Assembly: GCA_014529385.2 (NCBI GenBank)
Contig: CM043950.1
Span: 150,042,945-150,106,944, forward strand
From: Adiantum capillus-veneris
Lineage: Eukaryota; Streptophyta; Polypodiopsida; Polypodiales; Pteridaceae
Direction of reading: 5' to 3'
Length of the DNA: 64,000 nucleotides
The notes beneath the pieces were generated by a model, which was not told the origin of the DNA, made no database searches, and saw nothing but the letters and a program-made list of their open reading frames with translations. Both the position numbers and the translations under genes were made by a program. This document shows, one piece after another, positions 46,263-57,100 of the stretch (position 1 is the first letter of the stretch; the number at the start of each line of letters is the position of its first letter).

Positions 46263-47406
46263 TGTGAGCGGGATGGAAACACACAGAACGCCTCTATAAC
46301 GACCCGACACACACTCTTGGAATGATACACACACACACACACACACACACTATGGGGCACCACTCGGCTTACACAACACACCTGGCCAAGACAGGGAACA
46401 CAACTATGGAGTGAGAGGAGAGAGACTATCCACTTGCCCACTCCACACAGAGACACACACACACACACCCAAAAAACTCAGCTCAAAAGAGGAGAACTTC
46501 TGATGAATTGAGCTTGGGCCAACAGCAATGGGGCAAATAGCTCACACAATATGGGTAAAATAAGCCAGATACAATCACAAACTAGAGCAGAAACTTCGCT
46601 CATAGGAGAAACTTACACAGCAAAAACAGAAAAAAAAGAGTGAAGAATTTGGCAAAATGGACAGCTCCATCGCGTCCGGAAGGGCCCAAAACCCCAGTCT
46701 ACAATGTCAAAGTGCTCAAATCCGACCTCGGATGATCAGTTTCGGTCAAAACAGGCTCCAAAAACCTCAAAAACACAGTTGCGGCTGTTCCTCCTCTCTT
46801 CTCCACGTTTTTTCTGGGTCTTCTCTCTGTTTTTTTCAGTTCCCACACTTAGATTTATTAGTTGGGGAACCCGTGGGGCCTTTAAGATGACCTCAAACGA
46901 CCCCGTACAGGCAAAAACTGACCTCGCAGTGCATAGTTGTCACCTTTTTGCATCATCCGAACACCTAGCACTCAGTTTTTCCAAATAATGCATCCCACAA
47001 CCACGTGAAGTGGCCCAAAAAATTGGTCCTCATGATGACCTTTCTACATAAGTATCACAAGAAAACACCCACGTCATGTCCATACTTCTCCGCGTGCAAG
47101 TATTGATCCCGTTCGACCTCCTGACGCCACTCAATGCCATCTGACGCACCTGCTTACCTCATGTCGTCGGCCCGTAGATAGCTCCCTCGAGAAGTTTTAT
47201 GCGCTACCAACTCCTCCTTATTGTAGAAAAAACACAGTGGTACTGGTAATATTGAAAATCGATGCACTATGTACACCCTGCCCTACCTGTACACATGTGG
47301 GCCCCACGTAACCACCTGGCTCTGAAAATTGGGCAATTCTTTATTTGATGCACCAAGCATGTATATGTACATATGTGCAATCCCTTGCTCGAAAAAACTC
47401 CTGACA
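46263..47406 (-). repeat. E2 5' LTR (1,144 bp)
   Basis: Partner of 31201-32349. The CA-repeat near 46,326-46,350 is expanded relative to the other LTR. Confidence 0.9.
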
Positions 47407-47809
47407 ATGTCTTGGTGTGAGATATTTTGTGTGTGTTTTGTTCCACCTCCTCTTGGTCATGACAAAATCCTAGTTTGCATCCTATAACTAGGTGGTGCCC
47501 CTTCACTTGTTTGGTTGTGGGTTTGTTGTTGTTTGTTTTCTTGCTTGTGGTTGCCCCAACCCCAATTGAGTAGCACGGGAGCTTGAGGGGTTTTAAGAGG
47601 TCCCCTCTCTTATTGCGTGCCCCAGACCTCCGCAATACATACATAGATAAATATACACACATAGTATCCATGTCTATATATATATATATATATGCATACA
47701 TACATACTCAAAGGCATATATACACGTATACATACATATATAAATGTGTGCATACATACATACAGATGTACATTGTTTCCTCTTGTTGTGAACACAAACA
47801 TAGTCCATG
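47407..47809. other. Right flank of E2, no gene seen
   Basis: This sequence continued 31,200 before E2 inserted. It carries AT-rich and CATA-type simple repeats at 47,675-47,770. Confidence 0.4.
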
Positions 47810-48480
47810 AAAATAAGAGACCGTCAAGATTCCATGAGGAGTCCGGGTTGCAGCAAAAAGTATGTCAATTTACAATTTGAATTTTTTATTAAATTATTTA
47901 TTTGTATTCACCTATAATGTATCTTTAATACCATTTTATTCTCAATGAATGCAATGTAGGAGGTAGCATAAGCTAGAGTGGCGAGCAGCCACACATCCCA
48001 CTTAGGTTGCATGGGCAAGATCGGCTTCATAGCCACTTTTGTAAGCATATATTTATGAATTTTCAGAGTAGATTTTTTAGAATGATGTAAATAAGAAAAA
48101 CCCTATATTTTGTATAGACCAAAGATTATGGTCGACCTTCAACTCCAGCAGAAATCAAGATGGTGGCATACTAGGGATACAGAGCCTTGCAGTGCATCCT
48201 TCCACCAGCATGGCCTTTCGTGAGAAATATTTGTAAATTTGACTTATCTTTTTAAGTTAAAAATGATTTTCAATTATTTTTTTATTGTCAATCAATTTAA
48301 TTTAACTTTTATTAATGCAGGAGGTTCATGGCAAGAGAGATCTTGCGCTTGTTGTGAGCGAGGAGGAGGAGGGTAGGAGGATAGATGAGCAGCCGGCATG
48401 CGCTACATCGTCTTCACATGCTAGGGGATAGGAGGATCGTGAGGATTGTGGGGTCAATTTTGATATTGATACATAACTGT
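47810..48480 (+). pseudogene. Decayed spliced gene fragment, family unknown
   Basis: Four exon-like blocks lie between good splice signals. HENKRPSRFHEESGLQQK is followed by GTATGT at 47,860. A block after AATGCAATGTAG (from about 47,960) codes ARVASSHTSHLGCMGKIGFI, then GTAAGC. After TTTGTATAG (from about 48,120) TKDYGRPSTPAEIKMVAY then a stop, with GYRALQCILPPAWPFVR beyond it. After TTAATGCAG (about 48,320) EVHGKRDLALVVSEEEEGRR. Stops in two blocks indicate decay. The pattern of short exons recalls the accessory genes of CACTA elements, but I cannot identify it. Confidence 0.4.
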
Positions 48481-48701
48481 AGTGGCCTTTAGATACATGA
48501 TAATTTTTGGGTATTGATATTGTATATATACATACATTGATGACCTATAAATTCAATATGCTTGAGTCATTTCTAATCTACTTGTATAATACTTTTAAGC
48601 TTGAAAACTAGAATCTCTCACTCTCTTCTTACACTCTTTGGTATCTCACACCCCAAAGCTCTCCTCTTCTCTATTTCTTCTCTCTATAACGTCTTAATAA
48701 A

Positions 48702-48777
<76 letters not shown>

Positions 48778-49149
48778 CAGCACACAGCATTCAAAATATA
48801 CACAGTATCATTAAATGCAATGTATCTTTCTTGCTCTAAATCAGTGCCATAGCAGAATGATTCTTTCTCTCTCTATTTAATTCTCATACACACACTTAAT
48901 GCATATATGTAGTATTGCAAGCATAATACATACACACTCTTGATCTCCTGTGATCAACTTCCTACTTCCCCATTCCTATTGTGAATTCACGTTATTGCAA
49001 CATAGAATTATTCTTTCTCTCCATCTCTAACTTGAGTACACACATACACACTACACACAGAGAAACTCAAACTCTTTCTCTCTCTCTCAAACGTGCAGCT
49101 TACTCCCCTATGGCCTCCCTCTCTCTTTTTCTCCGGTGGCCCTCTCTGT

Positions 49150-49206
<57 letters not shown>

Positions 49207-49209
49207 CTT
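48481..49209. other. Non-coding region with microsatellites
   Basis: (CT)n then (CA)n at 48,711-48,773 and (CT)n at 49,155-49,201. No gene. Confidence 0.6.
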
Positions 49210-49398
49210 TGTTGGGATTCAGGCCAACTGGCCGGACATCCCACTTACTACTAACCCATCTACTAACTTAACTATTATACACTTATTCTTTAATACAACA
49301 GAATAAGGAGCTGCAAAACAGGATAACGTTGTTGTGCACTCCACCCAAAGCACGTATCTCTCTCTCTGCACTCGCATACACTTCCCGCGGCACCTTCA
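49210..49398 (+). repeat. Copia-1 5' LTR (189 bp)
   Basis: TGTTGGGATTC ... GGCACCTTCA, directly followed by AT and the PBS. Length and ends match the minus-strand LTR at 60590-60778 (TGTTGGGG...CCCTTCA), though the sequences differ in the middle. Confidence 0.75.
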
Positions 49399-49400
49399 AT

Positions 49401-49412
49401 TGGTATCAGAGC
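49401..49412 (+). other. Copia-1 primer binding site
   Basis: TGGTATCAGAGC, the classic copia site complementary to the 3' end of initiator tRNA-Met. Confidence 0.93.
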
Positions 49413-50582
49413 AAGGCTTGCCGTTTTCGCGTTCGCGCGCGCACTTTCAAAAGTGCAAACAGGTTCCCGATTTCAGCATCGATAAATTCAACGTTCCGAG
49501 AGCGTTTCCACCAGGCGTCTTTGGGTTTTACCCCCCTTTCAAAGCTGTTCGTGCAGTCAAAAGCTTCATTTGAGCTACGCTTCAGGAGTTGTTATTTTCA
49601 ACTCCAATTTTGCTACAGCTATAGGTACATGTACAGAACATAGGTGCAGGTTGTTCAGAGACTATTTTGGGATGGTATGTAGCCATTTTATGGCTATTAT
49701 GTGTTATAAGATGGTTTTTATAGGCTGATTAGGAGCACTTTTTGGCATCGACATTGTCTCGGGTTTTTCAGGCCTCCATCTCCTCACAGGTTCTTGCATA
49801 CATACAGGACATCCAGGTTTCTACAGATTGTAGTGTTTAGCATCTCGGGTTTTTCAAGCCTCCATCTCCTCACAGGTTCTTGCATACATATAGGACATCC
49901 AGGTTTCTACAGATTGCAATGTTTAGCATCAGCACAAATTTCAGTGGGAGTACTTGATGCGCATATGCATAGTTTTGGCACTTTTGATAGTACTTGAGCT
50001 CTTTTGAGAGCGGTTTTACTCCTCACAAGGATTTGTTTACTACTTGTACATTTCGTTTGGCGCTTGTTTGAGCGCGTATACTACACCTTGCAGTATTTTT
50101 GATAGTGGATGTACATTGAGTTACGAAAACTGCCATGTGTACCTTTTGTGGAGCCGATTTGGCTGGTTTCTAGCAGTCCCAACCATTTCTGAGACTCGAT
50201 TCGGAGGCCCTTTCAGAGACTGGGCTGGTTTCTTGTCTGCATAACCTTTTGTGAGGGTCGATAGAATGAGTTTTTCTTGAGCTAGGGGATCCTCGAATGT
50301 TGAGATCCTTTCGGTGATACAGGTTGCTGGAGTACCCCTTTTTTTGTGGCCTCGCCATAGGACCTGTATAGAGAGGGCTAGGTCAGCTTTTGACTTTTTA
50401 TGCACAGTTAGTGGTTGATGCGCTTGTCTTATGCTCTGAGAGCATTACTTTTGCTGCATTACTAGTCTCTAGTGACAGTTTTGGACTGAGATTTTGTCAC
50501 TTTTTCTGGGGAAACTTTGCCGAATTTTTCCCAAAATTATTAGTGTTTATCACCATATTATCTTTAGTTTGCACCCCTGTCA
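49413..50582 (+). other. Copia-1 untranslated leader, partly shared with E1/E2
   Basis: It contains an 86-bp tandem duplication (49757-49842 and 49843-49928, starting TCTCGGGTTTTTCARGCC). From about 50,055 to 50,545 it matches the E1 leader (18,430-18,850), for example GCAGTCCCARCCATTTCTGA and GATCCTTTCGGTGATACAGG. Confidence 0.8.
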
Positions 50583-50929
50583 TCTAGTGGTGAAAAGGAT
50601 ACTTACAATGTCCGTAAATTTGATGGGACAAATTTTGCTATCTGGAAAGAGCAGATTCAAGATGTTCTTATACAAAAAGGCCAGCTGGATCCTATCATGG
50701 AGTGCCCAAACCGCAAGTATATAGATGTTGAGTGGTAGAAACTTGATGCTAAGGCCAAATCTACCCTCCGTTTGCATTTGGCTAAATCTGTGTACTTTAC
50801 TATAGTTGGAGAAAGGACTGTTAGAGATGTATGGTGTGTTCTAGTTATGAGAACAAAAGTGCCACTAATAAGGTTTTCTTGATGAAGAAGCTGTTTGACC
50901 TTCATATGAAGGAAGAGGGCACTATTTCT
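50583..50929 (+). pseudogene. Copia-1 gag fragment
   Basis: SGEKDTYNVRKFDGTNFAIW, KEQIQDVLIQKGQLDPIMEC and AKSTLRLHLAKSVYFTI are typical of copia gag (UBN2-type). A TAG follows DVEW, and a frame break lies near 50,840 (before KVFLMKKLFDLHMKEEG). The fragment stops where the E5 LTR begins. Confidence 0.8.
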
Positions 50930-51840
50930 ACTAGGCACACACAGTGCATAGTGTGTTCTTTGGTGACGTTGTGTGTTTTTGTGTGATGGTGACCCCTCTT
51001 TATATAGGGGAGGAGGGAAGGAGAAATTCTAGAATTTAGAAATGAAGAAATCATTATCTACATAGGCCATGTGACTATGGGCCCCACTTGTCTGGCAGTG
51101 TGTATATGTGCCAGAACAGCAATCTCATGAGAGAGAGAATAAGAGAGAGAGATGGGTTGATGAAAAAAAAGTGAGAGGTAACATGGAGAATAAAGTAATT
51201 ACAAGAGGGGAGAGAGGGGAGTGTGCTCAGAGGTGAATCTGTGTGCAGATGTGTGTGAACACAAGAAAAATCAGGTAACCACCGGGTGGGGATGGGCCTG
51301 TGGGTACCTTTTTCAGTGAAACTGAGTGTGTGTGAGTGTGGGGGAGGTTATTTAGCTACAAGACAAGAGACATGGCACCCTTTAGAGAGAGAGGGGGGTA
51401 TTTGGGTCATGGGATATGATAGGAGAGAGAAAGAGGGGGTGGGGTATACTATTTTGGAAGATAGGGTAAATTGCATGTGAGTTAGGGTGCATTATTGGTG
51501 AGTTATAATGCATTATTGGTGAGAGGTGGGGTAGCTTGAGGGGAGAGAGAAAGGAGAAAGGACAAAGGGAAGAGAGAGGGGGTTGAACTTTTGAGTGGAG
51601 GAGAGGAAAAGGGACACCCGGTGGGGCAACAGTGAAGAAAAAGGAGGCAAGGTGGGGATGGGCTACCCCGTAGGCATAAGGTGGCCTATTTTACCTTTCT
51701 TATATATTTACATAATCATACTTTATTTTTTATTACTTTTTCCAATGCCTTTTATCACTCCCTCCATAAGAGGGGGTTTTCATGGGGTGGGGACGAGAGA
51801 AGAGGGGTATGGGAGCTTGGCTTGTGAAAAGCCCCCATCA
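50930..51840 (-). repeat. E5 3' LTR, truncated
   Basis: It matches 58644-59553 base for base with about a dozen differences. It breaks off at ACTAGGCAC (50930), where Copia-1 gag begins. Confidence 0.9.
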
Positions 51841-51868
51841 TTAGCCCTCCCCTTTTGGCTAGAGGCAT

Positions 51869-53092
51869 TCATGTCTCTAGCTCATCTGTTTGATCATTAT
51901 CGTCGGAGGTGGCGGCTGATGGTGTGTCCTCATCTGGAATGTCAATTGGTGGAGCCTGGTCAAATCGAAGAAAATAAGGTTTAAGTCGCCAACCATTTAC
52001 CCTGGTTTTATGAAGTTTTCCATCAGCCTCCATAAGCTGGTAGCTTCCATTGGCATACTTTTTCCTAATGATAAAAGCGCCTTCCCATCGGAGCAAGAGT
52101 TTCTTATCCTTGCGTGTGTCGAAGCGATTGTCGTAGCGGAGCACCCACATTCCTTTCTTCAATTCTTTTTTCCGGAGATGCTCGTTAAAGCTAAGCCGTC
52201 TATGCTCTGCTTGTGCTGCATAATAATTTATTGCTTCTTCTCTATCCAACTGCAGTCTTTCCAAGTTGATGATGTGATCTCTCAAATGCATGTTGGGTTG
52301 TTGAAGTTGGCTTGCCATTACTCTGAGACTTTGTAGTTGCACTTCAATGGGCAAGATTGCTTCCTTACCAAATACTAGATGATACGGTGTGAATCCCAAG
52401 GATGTACGAAATGAAGTTCTGTAGGCCCATAAAGCTGGTAGTAGATACTTATCCCAGTCTCTAGGATGATTGTTTACCTGCTTGGTAATAATTTTAGAAA
52501 CCATTCCATTTACCTTTTCAACTAGGCCATTACATTGAGGGTAATATGGTGAAGAGTGCCTCCTTGTAATGCCCAGTTTCTGCATTAATTCTCCTACCAA
52601 GTCTGCTCTGAAACCTGGCCCTCTATCAGAGATGATCTCTAAAGGTGTGCCAAACCTACAACATATGTGCTCGTAGATAAATTTAGCTACCTCTACCGCT
52701 GTGATTCTAGTGGTAGCTGTAGCCTCTGCCCATCTAGTCATGTAGTCGACCCCCATGATAATGTAGAATTTTCCTGAGTTGGCCCTAGGTAATGGCCCAA
52801 TGGCATCGATACCCCATTTTTCAAATGGGCCATATGAGAGAATAGGTGTCTGTGGTTCAGGCATAAGTGACCTAGTGCCGGCCTTTTGACACAACTTACA
52901 TGTTTTGCACCAGTGGTGTACATCACGGTTGAGGCTAGGCCATATGAAGCCTGCTTGCAAGATTTTCCTACTTGTTATGTCTAGGGCAAAGTGACCACCA
53001 CAAACCCCGTCGTGACAGCTAGCAATTACTCCCGTGATTTCCTGAGAGAGAGGGACCTTCCTGAGTATTTGTTCCTTACCCTTACAGTACAA
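51869..53092 (-). CDS. E5 integrase
   Basis: Open minus frame of about 400 residues with all integrase domains. Zinc-binding: HDGVCGGHFALD...HHWCKTCKLCQKAG. Catalytic core: WGIDAIGPLPRANSG, IISDRGPGFRADLVG and CNGLVEKVNGMVSK (D, D, E). Then ALWAYRTSFRTSLGFTPYHL and the C-terminal DKKLLLRWEGAFIIRKKYAN (GPF/Y-type). A stop near 53,125 separates it from the second RNase H, with which it would normally form one polyprotein. It inserts the cDNA into chromosomal DNA and looks intact. Confidence 0.9.
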   Translation of the reverse strand: MYCKGKEQILRKVPLSQEITGVIASCHDGVCGGHFALDITSRKILQAGFIWPSLNRDVHHWCKTCKLCQKAGTRSLMPEPQTPILSYGPFEKWGIDAIGPLPRANSGKFYIIMGVDYMTRWAEATATTRITAVEVAKFIYEHICCRFGTPLEIISDRGPGFRADLVGELMQKLGITRRHSSPYYPQCNGLVEKVNGMVSKIITKQVNNHPRDWDKYLLPALWAYRTSFRTSLGFTPYHLVFGKEAILPIEVQLQSLRVMASQLQQPNMHLRDHIINLERLQLDREEAINYYAAQAEHRRLSFNEHLRKKELKKGMWVLRYDNRFDTRKDKKLLLRWEGAFIIRKKYANGSYQLMEADGKLHKTRVNGWRLKPYFLRFDQAPPIDIPDEDTPSAATSDDNDQTDELET

Positions 53093-53134
53093 ACCGTCAT
53101 TGATGAGTCGATACCTTGTGGCCTTCCGCGTCAG

Positions 53135-53662
53135 TCATTGCTTCTGTCCCTTTGTTAAATCTGATGGGCATTCCCCTGTTTCCAAAAAATGCATGATGTC
53201 AGGAAAGGCATCACTGCCTTGAAATAGAGGGAGCTTTAGTTTTATTGCTCCAACCACCACTTCCTGTAGTCTTTCACTTGCTAGGGAATCTGCTTCTTGG
53301 TTTTGAGCCCTTGGGATATGGTGTATTTGAACTTCTTCAAACTTACCCAACAAGGTTTTTACACCACTTAAGTGAGTCCTTAAACTAGGATTCTTGCATG
53401 TCCATTCTCCATTTACTTGCCTTACCAAAAGTAGAGCATCCCCAAATACATTAAGGCATTGTACACCTTGCGAGACGCACCATTGTAGACCCTTGGTTAG
53501 TGCTGCATACTCAGCTTCATTGTTAGAATGTGAATCTAACAATTGGCCCAACGAAAATACCTTTGTCCCTTTGTCATCAAAGACCACTATGCCTGTAGCT
53601 GCTTTGTCGGACGCTCGCTTGTAGGCTCCATCAAAGTAGAGAGAGTATGCTCTTTCTACCAT
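53135..53662 (-). CDS. E5 second RNase H (archaeal type)
   Basis: YSLYFDGAYKRASDKAATGI, SHSNNEAEYAALTKGLQWCV, VFGDALLLVRQVNGEW and HHIPRAQNQEADSLAS supply the D, E, D and late acidic residues of an RNase H1-like fold. It lies between the RT-linked RNase H and the integrase, as in Tat elements. Family knowledge: this extra domain is thought to have taken over RNase H function. Confidence 0.88.
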   Translation of the reverse strand: MVERAYSLYFDGAYKRASDKAATGIVVFDDKGTKVFSLGQLLDSHSNNEAEYAALTKGLQWCVSQGVQCLNVFGDALLLVRQVNGEWTCKNPSLRTHLSGVKTLLGKFEEVQIHHIPRAQNQEADSLASERLQEVVVGAIKLKLPLFQGSDAFPDIMHFLETGECPSDLTKGQKQ

Positions 53663-53686
53663 AGGTGGTACTGGAGGTAATTGGAC

Positions 53687-54100
53687 TTATCCTTCCTTAG
53701 ATTGCTTCTCCTTCCTTTCAAAGACTTGGTAGGTCATGAGTCCCCCCAAACTTGCCCTTGTCGTGCTTTCTATCTGTACCGTGTAGTCAAACTCTTGCAG
53801 ACGAACTAGCCATTTAGTAATTCTAGCAGACACATCCATGTGCTGTACAACATAGGGAAATATTTCATCCGTGGTTAGAATCACAAATTGCTTAGGCAGC
53901 AAATATGACCTAAAATTTGTAGTTGCAAATCTAAGAGCTAGGACTAAGTGTTCCACATGGGTGAAACCTTTCTCTCCTGCTATCATCATTCGACTAGAGA
54001 AGTAGATTGGCCTCATGAAAGATGTCGTCGTATCCTTTTGGAGTAGCACAGTCCCCCAATGAGTCATCACCAACACTGGAGGTGACATAGAATTTTTCAT
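53687..54100 (-). pseudogene. E5 RT-linked RNase H, out of frame with RT
   Basis: WGTVLLQKDTTTSFMRPIYF, FTHVEHLVLALRFATTNFRS and KQFVILTTDE match the degenerate RNase H that follows gypsy RT. It lies one frame away from the end of the long gag-pol frame (break near 54,050). Confidence 0.8.
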
Positions 54101-57100
54101 CCCACTTAGGTGGTGAGATAGTTGGCAGAGTGGCTAAGACCTCCTTTACCTTGTTGTACTGATGTTCGCTTTCCTTGTCCCAAGTGAAAGTTGATCTTTG
54201 AGTGAGTTGTTGCAGTGGTAGAACAAGTTGTGATAGTAGATGTATGAATCTACTTAAGTACCTCACCTTCTGTAGAAAAGAGACCAGTTGACGTGTGGTC
54301 GTTGGTGAAGGTAGGGCTATGAGTGCGGACACCTTACTTGGGTCAGCGTTGATACATTTTGCTGAAATTTCATGGCCTAGTAGAATGACTTTACTCTCCT
54401 CAATGTGGCATTTGTCCACATTTAATTGCCCACCTAGGCTCTGCAACCTGGCCAAACCTTCAGTTACCTTTTCTAAATGTGAAATACGGGAGCTATATAT
54501 ACAAAAATAATCAATGAACACTCTTATGGATGTTCCAAAGAACGGTTGAAAAACATATGTGACATATCTTTGGAATGTGGCAGGTGCATTTGTGAGACCA
54601 AATGGCATAACCCTGTATGCAAAACAACCCCATGGCGTGATAAAAGTGGTTTTTAGCTGATCTTCCAAGGCTATGCGTATTTGAAAGTATCCAGAATAAC
54701 CATCACAGACGGTATAGCATTCAAAACCCGCTACTTCATTCAGAATTTCATCCAAGAAAGGGAGAGGAAATTTGTCTCCCTTTGTAGCTGCATTTAGTGG
54801 TTTGTAGTCAACACAGACCCTCCACTTACCATTCTTTTTAGGCGTCACCACTACGGGTGACACCCATTCTGAGTTTTCTACAGGATAGATGAATGCCGCC
54901 TCCAGCAATTTCCTTACCTCGGCCAAGAGTGCCTTTTCTTGTATGACCCCCAGTCGTCGTAGCTTTTGCACAACTGGTTTTACCCCTTCCTTCAGCTTCA
55001 TATGATGTTCCACCACTGTAATGCCTGTGATTCTTTCATAGTTGTCAATGAACAGGTTAGGAAATCCCATCAACATTTGCAAAAAACTATCTTTCTCCTC
55101 ATGTGTTAATTCCGTAGACAACATACCCTTCAACCTACTTCCTCCTAGGCCAGGTGATTTACTCTCCTCTTCATTGGGTTGCCCTTTTGGTGATGGATCA
55201 CCAGTTGTGCTTACCCTTTTTGGATCCTTCATAATGATACCCATCACATCAATGGAACTGTCACTTTCATCGGTGGATGTGGTCTCCTCCTTAGAACTGG
55301 AAGATTCGCTAGTGGTTTCATCTGTCGATGTTTCCAGATTCATTTGCTTCTGTTTGCCAATCCTCATGCCGTAGTAGATTGTCTCCCCTTTCTTACCGGT
55401 CATGCGTAGAAGGCCAGTACCCCAGTCCTGTTTTTCCTTCATGGCCATCAACCATGGCCTTCCCAAAATTAGTGGATAGCCCTCCCCCTTAGTAGGCATT
55501 ACAAAAACATCTACCTCTACCTCAGTGTTGAAAGCTTTGATTTTCACGGAACTTACCACACCCACACACTTTACTTTTGCGTTTTTTGCCATCTTTGCCT
55601 TGCATAGAGAAGGCCTGTCAACCTCAAGCCCTAATCGAAGCATCATAGCTTCACTCATTACACAGATTTGTGCACCTCCATCAATGTAGGTGTTTCCAAC
55701 CCTCTTTCCTTTTATGTTTACGTCGACAATTGGAAGGATGTCATCCATGTTGCATCCCGAAATTTCTCTGGCTACCTTTGTTTTGGAGCGTTTTGTACTT
55801 ACCATTTTAGACCATTGTTGCCTTACTTTTGGTGCAAGATGTAGCAGCTGTGGCCATGTAATCTTCGGTCCTTGCTCTGCCACATCCAATGTTAGATCAT
55901 AGGGCTTAGAACTTTCCCCTAGCTGGAAGTCGGTGATGCCCAATTTCCGTCGTGGCCTGGATGGCCTCTTGCTAGTTTCTCCTCTCATGCTTCTCTCATC
56001 ATGTGATTGTGTAGCTTTCTCCCTCCTAGCTCTTTTCACAGTCATGGCTTCAATTGGTTCTAAAAAGTTTACCTTCTCCTTACCCTTGTCCCTCTCCTTT
56101 TCTCTGGGTGGATCCACTACTATGGCTTTTCCTTTCTCTTCTAGCCTTATGATGTTTACAGGGCGATCAGGCGGTGGGGCTGGTGGAAGAGGTGGGATGG
56201 ATGCTTGTAGTGGTGTCTGGGGTGGACGTAGAATTTGTGTTGGTGGGGGTGGTGCTCGGGGTGGGGGCGTTCTTTCTCTAGGGGGTGACAATTGGTTCCT
56301 CCTACCTCCTCTATTATAGTTTTGTCGTGGTTTGGGACAATAGTACATACCGTGACCGTCTTCTCCGCAGTTGTAGCAATGATACTCCCTGTTTTGTCGT
56401 CGTGCTCTTCCAAGGTCTTGATCTCTTTCTTGACTCCTCCCTTGTTGTATTAAGTGGACAGACAAATTCTGCAGTTGGTCAGTAATATGGGCCAACATAT
56501 CTTGTTGGTCATCTCTTACCCCAACAGCCGGTGGTGGTGGTGGAGTGGTGGTTGTCGTAGTTGCTGGTCGACGCGATGTTCCTGATTCTGTTGACTCGAT
56601 TTCTTTGGCTTTCGTTCGCAGCTTCTTGTCTTTAAGGCGAGCAATCTCAACGGCTAACTCGTACGTAGCCGAGAATCTACCTTTCACCTTCTCCTTGAGA
56701 AGCGGCCATAAGCCATACGTGAACCGATCTTTTTTTAGAAAATCGGGTGCAGCTTCCCCCCTAGCCAGTGACTCAACCCACCGTTCCCACAAATCCACAA
56801 ATTTGGACTCATAGGTGGCATATTCTAAAAGACCCTCCTGCTTCAAGTCTCTCAACTTGTCCCACAACTTTTCTGAAGTGGTACCTCCCCCAAAGCGCCT
56901 CTTAAAAGTGGTTTTTAAGGGTTCCCAGTCATCCTTGGTTGTTTGTGTAAGTGCATTGTACCATGATCTAGCTTCTAGCTTCATGAGATGCTTAAAGATT
57001 CTAACCCGGGATTCATCCGTATCTTTGTTGCTCACTACACATGCTACTTCAAAGTCATCTAGGAAGTCTGTTACCAAATCCTCCCCCTTCTTTCCTTTAA

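Larger units (their letters stand above)
31201..47406 (-). mobile_element. Ty3/gypsy (Tat-like) element E2, interrupted by a CACTA transposon
   Basis: The minus-strand element is bounded by TGTGAG at 31201 and CTGACA at 47406, the complements of CTCACA and TGTCAG. Flanks ACGT (31197-31200) and ATGT (47407-47410) fit a 4-bp target duplication with one CG-to-TG change. Reading minus: 5' LTR, PBS, leader, gag, zinc knuckle, protease, RT, RNase H, second RNase H, integrase, purine tract, 3' LTR. The integrase is split at 40,538/32,922 by the CACTA element. Same family as E1 and in better condition, but RT motif A is deleted and several stops are present. Confidence 0.92.

Noticed and set aside
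27820-55690. DGG in place of DSG/DTG at the protease active site as a defect
   Set aside because: The same motif (YIDGGA or YVDGGA) occurs in E2, E3 and E5, and DGG/DGA variants are common in plant Tat-type elements, so it is a lineage trait.
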